Source: Coccinella septempunctata (taxonomy: Eukaryota > Arthropoda > Insecta > Coleoptera > Coccinellidae). Taken from it: a DNA stretch of 64,000 nt. The stretch spans positions 20,540,064 to 20,604,063 of the forward strand of contig NC_058191.1 of assembly GCF_907165205.1 (NCBI RefSeq), written 5' to 3'. Every line of letters starts with the position of its first letter. Position 1 is the stretch's first letter. Of this stretch, positions 12,178-23,400 are shown in pieces. The notes under the pieces were generated by a model. It did not search any database. It worked only from the letters and a program-made list of their open reading frames with translations, and was not told the DNA's origin. A program made the translations under genes and the position numbers.

Positions 12178-12621
12178 TGATATAAAAAATGGAATCACAA
12201 CCACTAGAATTATATCTTGTACTTTCAATTTAAAGTTTGCCCGAAACTCTACCTCAATAAGGGTTCCAAGCTAGAAGAATCAATAATAATCCAATATGGA
12301 AATATGAAAAACAACATTAATGGTGGTATTCTGCTTTCATCTGTAAGCCAATCTGTAACTTTTCATAAGCTTACAGGAAAATTGCAATTCTGGACGGTTT
12401 TTAGTGGTGTGTAGCTTACAGGAATCCGTAACTATTTACGATGAGTAGTTCAAAAGTGACACTGTCAATGAGATAGTGACAGAAACATTTCCAGAATTGC
12501 TTTATTTACGAATCTGTCAATCTGAAACTTACAGATCGATCGTACGCTACAGATTCGTAACTTACGAATGAAAAGCAGAATACAACCATTAATCTAAAAA
12601 CAGCGAATGAACATAACAACT

Positions 12622-13318
12622 CTATAGTATATCCAAATCCAAGAGGCCAGCCGTAAACATTGCAGCATGCAGTGATCACGCGTCAAGAACGTGATAACGC
12701 AGAGGTGTACTAATAAATTTTATTCCGAGAGCGTTACATTTTAAAACTTTGTAAGTGTTCCGCCGTATTACATTTTTATCAAAATCTGATAAGGACTCCC
12801 ATTTGGTGGTCCGATTTTGAGTATTAGTATTCGGAAATAATTCTCCTAACACTTCGAGCTCCAATGCCAAGTCTCTCAGCAACTCGGAGTTCTACGTCCT
12901 TTAAACACATTCCTGCATTTTGAATAATCTCAATTTTATAAGTATTCAAAATCATTTCTTTTATCTCGGCATCAAGTGTCGTTTCAGACGTCTCTTTTTT
13001 GGAGGACTTAAGTCAACACGCGATTCCTCAGCAGTATCAGTACTTGACATTATCTTGAATGCTTGTAACTTGAACAACTCGCTACAACTATAAACCAATA
13101 TACGAAAGAAAAAGCAATGAATGGCCTCTGCAGTTCTGCACAACAATTCGCATACAATCAATGAATCAAACGTAATGCGGTTCTGCGGAGGGTGCTTCTT
13201 ACTCCCTCCTGCAAACATGGCGTTCCTGAAGCTTTGACCAATAAGAGGAGTACCTCAAATAAGATCACGCGTTAGTCAGTTTGTTTACGCTGGCCTCTCG
13301 GATTTGGATAGACTATAG
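12622..13318. mobile_element. DNA transposon relic with ~36-bp TIRs
   Basis: Left end CTATAGTATATCCAAATCC... (12622-12658) is inverted at 13283-13318, with matching TATCCAAATCC, GAGGCCAGC and GTAAAC blocks. TATA or TA directly outside the ends could be the target duplication. The interior carries minus-strand coding remnants (see next entry). About 0.7 kb, so an internally deleted, non-autonomous copy. Confidence 0.65.
12676..13218 (-). pseudogene. Transposase N-terminal remnant inside the TIR element
   Basis: Two broken minus-strand frames: one with a basic SPPKKRRLKRHLMPR segment, one (12676-12882) with KWESLSDFDKNVIRRNTYK. The latter resembles the N-terminal helix-turn-helix of a DDE transposase family common in insects (general form DDFDKxVIRR). 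Catalytic residues are absent. The family cannot be named with certainty. Confidence 0.4.
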
Positions 13319-14850
13319 TTGAGTTGACCAACTGACTTACTAAAAACGGGACAATTGTTGTCCAGTATTCATTACTGCTCCATACACTTTTGCAAGGCAC
13401 TCTATCTTCTACAGTTTATTCACGTTCAGCGAAGTCTTGCAATCTACGTGATTTGTAAATACCAATATTCCTTGTTTTATATTAGGACACTTAATAGTCA
13501 ATGTGAATGGTTTTAAATGTTGCTTTAAATCTCAAACTTTACCAAAGGTGTACAATTTTCATCAGTTTTGATATCATATTCCAAATTTTCCTTCAATAAT
13601 ATCTGACATCTTTCAATCTGTCGTCACCTCGTCTCTCTATTATAAATCCTAAGTTACTATCACAACATGAATTTCTTATCAAACAAACTAAACTATATTT
13701 CTTTCAGCTGAGAAACCTCTTCAAGTCTTAGAAATCCTTATGACTGAAAGAACTTGTTGATACTATTACAACTTGTTAAAAGAATAGAAATATTATGAAA
13801 TTAATTTCAATGAATGTAGCTTGGACCATAACAATCTATACTCTAGAATGCTAATTCAGTAATATGAAATGCAAAATATTGACAGTTGTCGTTGATGTGA
13901 ATGCGCGCCATTAGTTCATTTCAAGGTGAACGTTACATAGACATACATTTGAATGTCGAATTGTTATCTGATATGAATGAGAAATAATTTCATTCGGTAA
14001 TAGTATATTATAATATTTAACGAGCGCAAGTTGAATACTATACTTTATCTACGACTTTAACAATAAATACTAAGATACAAGTACAGAGAAAGAACTTTAT
14101 TGACAAGTCTCAATAGTGACCTACAACAGTACTATAAAAATTTTAGTTTAAATTTTCGGGCGATAAATTCTGTATGGTAATATTAGCAGCTCGTCTTACT
14201 TCTGGAGGTGTACATAATACTTCATCTTCATTATCTGAATTAATTCTTTCGAGCAAAATATTCACAATAATTAGTTATCAACTTAATTTGAAAACGTCAA
14301 AATTATTCAAGTGACATTCCTCCCCTCAATATCAATAATGGACTGTTCCCTTTCGGCCAACCGGCTTGTAGAAAAAGCACAGAGCCGGTTCGTAAATCTT
14401 TTCTGATTTATTATAGTGAGTTATAGTAGTGAGTTATTATAACTCACGTTGTTTGTTTACAAATACTATTAATTGCTCAAAAGCATTTGAATAATGAATA
14501 TATAAATTAATAGGAGTAGATAAACGAACTTATTTTTTGACTCATACGGGACTTCTCATGAATAATGAACACATGGGTGAATAATTGTGACATTTATATG
14601 ATTTGTCACAAAATCTGTACAATAATGATGCGGGCTCCATTGAAAACATAGGTATCAGTATCTCAGAGGTAAGGTGTGCCTAGTCCAAATCCAAATTTTT
14701 CGGTAGAGGTATTATTGAGTATTCATTACTCGACCAAACCGTGAATGGGCTGAATATTGGGGTTTTATAAGGGTATGGTCACTAGATATTAAGTGCATAT
14801 GTGAAGGATCCGTAAGCTCGAAGGGACAATATATTTGCTACAGATCTTTC
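13319..14850. other. AT-rich region, mostly unassigned
   Basis: No complete gene seen. A short minus-strand open stretch near 14270-14140 contains SDNEDEVLCTPPEVRRAAN, which reads like protein but is too short to classify; it may be a transposon remnant or an isolated exon. The rest shows no motif that can be supported. Confidence 0.25.
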
Positions 14851-14859
14851 AAAGGTGAA

Positions 14860-17770
14860 ATATTTTGTCCAGCAGCTGCCTGTTTAATCAGAAAAGTTCA
14901 GTTGGAGACTCTTAATGAGAGTTTACCCGAAAGTGCGCAGATTCAAATATCTCAATCACAAGCTTCCTTCGAGGAATTGTTCGCTTGTATTTATTCTATA
15001 CAAATAACATTATTTGTGTTCTGTGTTCTATACAATGCGATTTAACTAAGCAGGAAGGTGCAGTTCTGAACAACGCTGAAAGATTCCCTTCCATTGTCAC
15101 AGATGTTACCGACAATTTCATTACCTTCATTTGATGGTAAAATAGAAAACTGGGTAGAATTCATTGTTCTATACAACTCTTAACTAAATAATAATAATAA
15201 TGCGAAAATAAAAAAAAACTCAAAAGTTTCAATATTTGAAAATCACCCTTAAAGGCGAAGCATTAGCGGTTATAAGTGGTTTGCACTTGATTACTGCGAA
15301 TTATGATATTGCTTATGGAGCTTTAATTAAGAGGTAACAGAACCCTAGAAGCATTGCGGCAGTTTGAATTTGTGACCACTGACCAGCAATTACGTGGAAT
15401 AGAACTTTCAGAAGCGTCTGAAAATATGTCCCTGCGAAATCGAAGCAAGTAGGCTCAAATACACTTTTGATTTATTCACAACATTCACCAGCTTGCTCTT
15501 CTCCGACTCCGTTTTGTAAAAATTTCAGTTGCCTTTTATGCAAAAGTTCACATTTCTTGCACTAATGCTCGAAATATCAGAAGATGACATTGGATGACAA
15601 ATACAAATATTTGAGAACAAATTCTCGTTGTTTCAATTATTTAGGTCGCCATCTACGAGAAAACTGCAACTCACCCTCTGTATGCCGGCAATGTAAAACT
15701 AATTAACATTACACCTCTTTGCACCCCTCGTTTGATTCTAGCATTCCCACCCCATCACAAAGGTTACGCAAATAATCGTCGTGATTCCCTTGAACCTCTC
15801 GTCTCTGTGTCCTGCATCGCCTCCTCTGGAAGTTCGCCGGTACTTTAGGGTACTATAAGCCTCCTTATAGAAGATGTTACCGGTAAAAGGCACCAACTCA
15901 AAGCAGTCTATGATCCGGGTTCCCATATTCCTGCCATCACCAAATCCAGTGTTTCTTATTTGAGCTTGAAAATACTCTTCATGTACTGTCTTTGGTTTAG
16001 GACAATCGAGCTTGCGGGTTTATTCTATTAACCTTTTCTTACAGTCACGTGTGTAACCTAGTGTTGTTAAAGCAGTCAAAATTTCATAATTTAGTGTTGG
16101 CCGACGAGAACTTTGGAACACCATCTCCAATTTTAATAGGAGCTGCTTTGCTTCCGCAGGTATTGAGACACGAAAGCGTTCACTCGATTCCTGGAAATCC
16201 TACCGCAATCAATACTGTTTTCGGTTGGGTATTAATAGATCCCACATCCTTACCAATATCCGAATCTGTAGCTGTGTGTTTACAGGTCCATTATGACCTG
16301 GGGAACATATAAAAAGATTCTGGGAAATCAAGTGTGTTTTGAAGTTCTATCTCACTTTCCAATTGACCATGTTGAAACATCAGTTCGTTTCTCGATGGCT
16401 GCGAAACTTTGAAAATTTTGGGACTATCTTGGGAGCCTTCGGCGAATGTATTTTCCTTTCATTCGTCTCCCTTTGACGCTGAGTGCACTAAGCGGAATAT
16501 ATTGTCCTTCATAGCCAAGACCTGCGACCCTGAAGGCTATATATTTCCAATTACCTTCACTATGAAATGTATAATTCAGAAATTGTGGGCGTTGAAACCT
16601 TGTAACATAGATACAAAAGGATGGGAAATAAACATTTGTTGTTGTCCAAAGACTGGAGTTAGACACTAAGACACTAAGAAAATTTCTTAGTGTCGCCAAT
16701 CACAATTGAGATAGTTCATTTTACGTCACTGCCTTAGTGTCGCGCTAGACAGAGAAGTATCGAATGTTTGTACCACAACAAATACATTCATAGCACGTCA
16801 ATGTCCATTCCATGTATTTATGTTCTAAGGTTGAAACTGGATTGGAACAGTCTTGTTCATGCTTCATTGGAAATTTTATGAGTTATCAGAGATATCATTT
16901 CACTTCGTTCAGGACCAAATACTGTTAAATATTTTATTTATTTTTTTACTTTCAAACTAGGCTCCTTTATAACAACAGGATTATATTTTGCTGGTCCTTT
17001 TTTAGTACGAGATAGTAAGCTACGAAAATATCGCACTAGTAAAGGCTATTTATGCGTACTTATGTGCACTTCCATAAAGGCTACTCATCTTGAGTTCGTA
17101 TCTGAACTCACCGCATCTGCGTTTAGTGTTTGCCTCCCCCGATTTGTAGCTAGGCTTCTTGCCGAGATATTATCGGATCAACGGCTGTTTTGAACAGCCG
17201 CCCTATATGTCCATTGTCCGACGACTCCGGAGAAGCAGATTATCTATCTTTGGTCATTTTCTTGTGCGAACTCTATTCCCGAAAATATTGAAGGGCACGA
17301 TAGATGGTGCCGTCTCAGACAAATGTTCTAGTCATTCTGGACAATCCAAGCAGTTTTAAAAAACGTTGATGCAGGAAGAAAACAGCATTCGTGGCTGCGA
17401 GACATATGGGGTTCGAAATGTGGGAGAGATTTTTGTACTTGCCAGAGAGCGGCAACTTCGAATAGATGGCTTATATAGTTATAGTTATAGTGAGAAGGGG
17501 TTACAGTTCACTGCAATCTTAAGGTCTATTGTGCCACCTAACAGAGCTGTTTTCATCGCGCCCTTTACAGCTCGCCTTCCAGTTCCAGAGATCTGATGAA
17601 ATCCAATATCTGGGACGGCTTCAACGAGGATAATTCCACACTCCTACAAGTTTCTTGTCCAAAGCACTGGATGAAAGCTTACACGCTTTCACAAGAAGAA
17701 GATGCAGCGTTACAAGTGGAATACGTTCGCGATGGTCACACTTATCCTTTAAGTTAGCCATTAGGACGTG
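14860..17770 (+). mobile_element. BEL/Pao LTR retrotransposon relic
   Basis: In order: gag remnant (LPSFDGKIENWVEF near 15105-15150), zinc-knuckle remnant (CNSPSVCRQC near 15665-15695), protease-like segment (AVYDPGSHIPAITKS near 15905), the post-protease block ending NTVFGWVLIDP (16049-16312), LGNI..KRFWEI just before the RT position, then directly the post-RT block KILGLSWEPSANVFSFH and DPEGYIFPITFTMKCIIQKLW (16405-16600), an integrase piece with CTSIKATHLEFVSELTASAF (17040-17120), and a C-terminal PLGRV remnant near 17760. Many stops and frameshifts. The reverse transcriptase core is missing. LTRs not recognised. Confidence 0.8.
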
Positions 17771-18295
17771 TGAAAGCATGTGTGTCATTTGTTCTTTTTT
17801 TTTCTTCTTTCATTTCTAGTTACCGCTAATTGTTTCACTTTACTTTTCCATCAACTTATTATTTTTTATTTCTTATTCTTATTCAATTTTTGGGATTCTG
17901 AAATTTATTACTAAATTTGATTGCCGGTATGTTCGCGCCAAATACTTGTATTTTGAGACAGTGCTAATTTCATACAGTTCACTCGAAGCGTGTAGAGTGC
18001 ATGTATGAAATTAAATAACAAGCTAGAGCTTGTTATTTAAGATAGAGCCTTGCGGATTTCAAGTTCCTTTTTTGTGAAACTCAAGTTGTCCTAATCAGAT
18101 TTTGCATAACTGTTTCCGTCCATGAGACACAGGGCGATTCTGGAATTTGATACTTTTCGTACCCTCTTTATCTCCGAAGTTATTACAAATAATGCTGAGC
18201 TAAAAACTACGACTGATACCGAATTTTGTGTAGAATCCAGTGTCGTGCTCAATTTTTTTTTCGGGGCATGGTTTTGAAGATACGACACAAACATA
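17771..18295. other. Non-coding stretch with perfect short hairpin
   Basis: No gene. AAATAACAAGCTAGAGCTTGTTATTT near 18013-18040 is a near-perfect palindrome, flanked by a weaker inverted pair (ATTTCATACAGTTCACTC / GAGTGCATGTATGAAAT). Possibly an end of a small foldback element. Confidence 0.35.
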
Positions 18296-19080
18296 CAGGG
18301 TGTTCCAAAACTAGTGAATCAAACGTCACACCACGATAGAGTAGACCAAATACTATTGAATGATACCAATATTAGTTCAGCGAAAATGTACCATTTCCAA
18401 AATATTCAGAATTTTATGAAATTACCTAAAGTTGCCGATTTTCGAACTATTTTTTTCAATCACAGGACCAGTTTGTGAAAAAGAATAGCGATTTTAAATC
18501 ATATTAATCCTAGATTATTGTTTTATTACACCTCAGTAAATGTAAATTAAAACAATTGTTTTTCTACATAATTTTTACTACTCAGAATAAACCCCCTCTA
18601 TAGGGGTGATAATACGCTGTCCTTGATCACAAATTGGCCCTGTGATTAGAAAAATAGACCGAAAGTAGTCTAGTAACACAAAAAGTGTTATTTTTACCTA
18701 ACTACTGTTAAAATATTTGTACGAGTCTAAGACTCACCCTGTATACTGGCCACAACCTCGTAGGAAAACCCGTATAATACTCAGCTCAGTTCAGTCCGTT
18801 TGGATTCAGAGCATTAGACCACGAGTACATTTTTTTGGCAAATACTTCAAAGAATCAGAAAATGGGGTACCTATCAGTAGCAAACTTATATTCAAAATAG
18901 GTTGGTGGTGTAAGGATCAAAAATAAGCCTACCTATCTTGAATAAAAATTTTTGGATCACTACTTCAGATTTGCAAACTTATATCTTGCGAGGAGGAGGA
19001 GGTAAAGGGGTGGTGACCCCTAAAAACGACAAAATGAACACCTCTTGCATTTTTGCTGTATCTTAGGTATAAACACTCTG
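18296..19080. mobile_element. Non-autonomous TA-flanked DNA element (CAGGGTGTTC ends)
   Basis: Begins TA|CAGGGTGTTCC at 18296 and ends AACACTCTG|TA at 19080; the ends are imperfect inverted repeats and TA is the usual Tc1/mariner target duplication. No transposase is visible. A second inward-facing CACCCTGTA occurs near 18733, so two related copies may be fused. It lies 23 bp beyond the ATRIP stop codon and probably supplies the gene's 3' UTR and poly(A) signal (TTTATT at 18522-18527, read AATAAA on the minus strand). Confidence 0.5.
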
Positions 19081-19103
19081 TATTCTTTATATTCCTTTTA
19101 ACA

Positions 19104-20421
19104 TTAAAGATACCTACTTTCTTCAGTCAAATCCAGATCTTCCTGCAGTTCTAACAACGTTTTACATATTTCTTTGTACCTTGAATAACTATCAATGAAT
19201 TTTTCAATGAAATCATATGAATTGAAGACTAGTATCTCCAAAACTCTGATCCCACATTTGAATACAAAAACATATTTGTCTACAACAAAAAAAATTTGAA
19301 ATATGTGATGAATAAATAATAATAAAATACACTCACTTTTTCGAATATTATATTCTTTTTTCTTGAAATGTATCAAGGTCCAATATAAAACTTCAATTAT
19401 CAGTTGGTACAACTGTTCCAAACATGTGCATCTGAAAAGTGTTGTGTAATTTTGTTGATTAGAATAACTTCAAAACTTACTGATCTTTTTGTTGATCATG
19501 TACCCAACATGGATCACTTGTGAAAATATTCTCAACAAACGATAATACATCGCATGTGACATCTATGGATAACTTTTCATCTTTTATATATTTTAGTGTA
19601 TTATTCAGTAGCGAAACGAAAAGTGTAAATTTACATGTATCTGCAAAATAAAATCAGAAGTTTACACATTTATACATTGCTAATGGACCATACAGTGTGG
19701 AACCGCTTATGGCATAAAATTCTTTGTGTCCATTTGTTAGAAACGCTGTGTTTTTGACGCTTTTAAGCATGTATTGAAATCAATTACATCATGTAATTTA
19801 AGTAATCAGTTTCTTGAAATCAATTCTAAATACATCCGGTATCATTCATAATAATAGGTTATGAGATGAGGTGATTGAGAAGATTAAAAAATATAAAAAT
19901 ATACAGAGTGAGTACAGAGAAAATAAAGAGGACGAACTGTACTGGATTTGCGCGAATCACCCTATATATTTGAATGTATGCCTAAAAAGCACATCATTGT
20001 CCCATTGCTTTTTCTTATTTTGCGACATAAGGACACAAAGAATTTTATTCCATAAGTGGTTTCCACAGTGTATATATAAAACTATACATACCTTCTGAGA
20101 AGTAATTCAGTTTCCTTTTTTTATCCACAGTGAACTTTTTGCAGTTTGGTTTAAGGCATAAAAAATTAAGAAATTCTTTAGATTTCGAGCAATTTTTTAT
20201 TACAACCATAATTTTGTATAAAATTTCAACCGGCGGTCTTGTAAATAGTATGGATCCTATCAGTGAAGTGAATACTGTCAATCTGAAATTATATTCAATG
20301 AAAATATTCCCATTTCTAATCACTGAAAAACTCACATATTATCATACAAATCTTCTTTTGAAATAACCACCAATAGTGTTGCTACCGAGTCTAGGAAAGT
20401 TGTGCATACTTCCGTCTTCCT
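19104..20421 (-). CDS. ATRIP: ATRIP exons 8-12 (C-terminal region)
   Basis: Five exons of 86, 191, 160, 95 and 176 nt, with introns of 53, 451, 49 and 57 bp. Intron 9 (451 bp) holds a small repeat with TACAGAGTGAGT and TCACCCTATA ends. The C-terminal segments QCTCLEQLYQLIIEVLYW and VFKCGIRVLEILVF align in order with conserved C-terminal helices of animal ATRIP. The stop is TAA at 19104-19106. Only 23 bp separate the stop from a transposon, so the 3' UTR must run into transposon sequence. Confidence 0.85.
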
Positions 20422-23400
20422 CTGCAAAATGAAACAATTAGTTACATGATTTGAAACGTCTTGATATCACAAACATCCGTGTACGTCATAAAAGTATAAA
20501 TAGATCAAAATATTACCTGCTTACACCTGGCTGCGAGGTAGTTGCGGCCGAGTGTGCAACGGCACCTATTGATTTTAAGATTCTTTACATGCATGGTTAT
20601 GATGTGGATGATATTTTATTTCAAAACGAAGTGAACGAAATTTTTCGATTAACATTAATTTAATTAAAATTACTTGTGGCCACTTTTGACTGGCTGCGGT
20701 GTTATAAGTGTATTCTCCTATTCTTAAACGTATGTAAAAATGTGTGTTTGACTGACTACGTACTGAAAGTTCTCATAAGAAATATCGAGTGAACGGATAC
20801 CAGTCCTTCCGTCCTGTCACAAAGTTGTTTTATTTGCATGTTGTAATGAACTGCCTTTTTTATATCATTCCTACAACGACTGCCCTCTGGTGGACTCGAT
20901 CAAAGACCACCACCAATAAGCTAAGTGTGAGAGAGGTTTCATTACGAATGTACGATTTTGGTACTTGACGTATTTTATTAGTATTCATTGTTGAAGTATT
21001 TTGGAATACCTCATGCGTTGTAACAATTAGTCAAGGATCCATTCTGTTGGGTTCTATTTTATGTGCTCCACATACAATACAGTGTGTCCAAAAAGCGTAT
21101 CGGTTATTTATTTTTGCGCTGCATTTGAAACTGAGCGACGGTGGAGGGTGATGAGGGGATCGTAGTTCTCGTCATTTTGTGGAGTTTTAGTGACAATGGA
21201 GCAGTACCCGGGAACGCATCGCGCTTTTGGCGTACGAGCGTATTATCGCAACAATGATTCAATAGTGACTTCTCAACGTTTGTATCGTGCAGAATATCGT
21301 ACACGCAATGCACCAAGTGACGACAGCATTAGAAAATGGATCCGAATGTTCGAGAATACAGGTGCGACGGTAAAAATTCAACCCTCTGGCCGCCCTCGTT
21401 CAGTCCGCGACGAAGAAACGATTCGAGAAGTGGAGGCGTCAGGTCGTCAAAACCCTTCTTTATCCACCCGAAAGCGAGGCCAATCATTGAACATCAAAAA
21501 ATCGTCCCTGCATTTGATTTTAAAGAAATATTTGCTTTTGAAAGCTTATAAAATTCAATTGGTCCAAGAATTGAAGGATTCAGACTATGTTGCTCGATTG
21601 AATTTTGCCAACGAAATGTTACGGCGGTTCAAAAGTTTTGATAACATACTCTTCAGTGGCGAGGCAAACTTTTATCTTAGTGGTCATGTAAACAGAATTG
21701 AGGACCCTGGTATCAAAGTCGGCAATCTCCACTTTTGGTCGAAATTGAGTTAAATACATAATATTTCTCAATTTTTCGTGTATATCTGAACATATGGTTC
21801 GCGTGTGTCAAGAAAGGCTATATCCCATTAAAAAACCACTTTGAAACTTCGTCTGAGAATCAAACCCGGCAATCTCCAAAACCCGCTTAGAATCAAAGCC
21901 GGCAATGTCCGTTCTGGCCAATCAGCACAAGTGTGTCGTGACGTTCGTAATTCATCTGAATTCCGAGCGTCAATACAGTTCGTTTTTGCAAACCGTCAAA
22001 AGTGTACTAATATAAGAAAAGGAAAAACCCTTCACACGATTGAACCAGTCATCATAAAAAGTGGTCTGAAACAAGTCAATATGTTGAAGCTTAAAGATGT
22101 TCACAAACTTCTTGCAAAACACTTTGAGGCTACCTGGAGATCAATTGAAGAACTAGATTTTTATGCAAAAATCCTTCCTAATGGAACTCCCGAGTCAGGG
22201 CAAGCAGGCCAGAAAGAGGAAAACGCATTGCCAGACATGGAAGAATTAGCATCAGAAAGAGAAATCTGCGAATTTATCCAAGAAATACCCTCTGTATATG
22301 TATAATAAATATGTTATGTTAATAAAAATATTTTTGATTACATGTTTTCTTGGAATTATTTCAATATTGTTATTATTCTATTCGTGAATCTTTTTCAAAA
22401 CACTTGATATTCAGATCCCAACCCATTTCAGTAGAACCAATGGTATCAAATCCGGCAAAATCCAATAGTCAGTATCAAGCACGGCATTCTCCATTCATTT
22501 TTTCTAATTTTTTCGAAAACTAAAAGGTAATTAGGCATAATAACTTCATAAGTCAATGGAGTTTAGTATTTTATTCCGTTAAAAACTACGCACGCAGTTA
22601 AACATAAAACAATATAGACGTAGCCGTTTTTTGCGCTTTACTCAAATAGGAACACGGTGGAGATTGCCGCCTTTGATATTAGGGTCCTCAATTGTCGGTA
22701 CTGGGCAGAGTAAAATCCGAGACGAAAGCATGAACGACCCCTGCACAGCCCAAAGGTCGTTGTTTGGGCCGCTAAGTCTGCTAAAGGCATAATCGGTTTT
22801 TATTTCCATGAAGATGGACGAGGCCGACCACTCAATGTGAATCGTAACCGTTATTGCGATATGCTGCGAAACTTTTTGGGTTCGGAGTTACATGAATTTC
22901 AAGGTTTCAACTCAAGAACGTGGTTTCAACAAGATGGGGCCACTTGCCATACATCTAATCAAGCCATGGAAGCTGTTAATGAGTTTTTCCCTAATAAGGT
23001 CATTTCGCGTAGGGGTAACATCAACTGGCCTCCCAGAAGCCCCGACCTTGGTCCACTTGACTATTTTGCATGGGGATACCTTAAAAGTAAGGTCTATGAG
23101 AATGAGCCGACGAACCTTATTGCAATTGAAGCAAAACATCAAGTCAGAAATGGCAGCAATATCGAGAGCTATGTGTCAGCGTGTGATAGCCAATCTTCGT
23201 TCCCGATTAGAAGAGTGCCAGCAGCGTAACGGTCACCATTTAGATAACATCATCTTTTCCAAATAATTTTCCACTTTATATTGTATCAATTAACTCCCTG
23301 TGTAACTTATATTCATTATTTTAGATAATACGGGTTTTTCTTTGAACACGTCATAGAGACGCCATTTTGAACACTATCCCCTTGAGCTTCGGTTTGAGTT

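Larger units (their letters stand above)
21193..23264 (+). pseudogene. Mariner-type (DD34D-like) transposase, interrupted
   Basis: N-terminal helix-turn-helix region with GTHRAFGVRAYYRNNDS and SIRKWIRMFENTGATVK, GRPRSV linker, and SLHLILKKYLLLKAYKIQLV. The first catalytic Asp block reads LFSGEANFYLSG where the family has SDEAHF, so Asp is changed to Gly. After the insert: KVVVWAAKSAKGIIGFYF, WFQQDGATCHTS (second Asp), INWPPRSPDLGPLDYFAWGY (third Asp). A frameshift near 23130 moves to a second frame ending NGHHLDNIIFSK. Catalytically dead from the missing first Asp, a stop and the insertion. Confidence 0.8.
21080..23302 (+). mobile_element. Mariner-type transposon relic (split by a nested element)
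   Basis: Flanked by TA on both sides; left end CAGTGTGTCCAAAAAG, right end CCCTGTG. The transposase begins near 21193 and is interrupted at 21700-22689 by another DNA element. Removing that insert gives about 1.23 kb, the usual size for mariner-type elements. Lies in ATRIP intron 7, antisense to the gene. Confidence 0.75.

Noticed and set aside
20451..20663. 70-codon plus-strand frame in intron 7
   Set aside because: No motif, no homologous pattern, and it lies in intronic DNA antisense to ATRIP.
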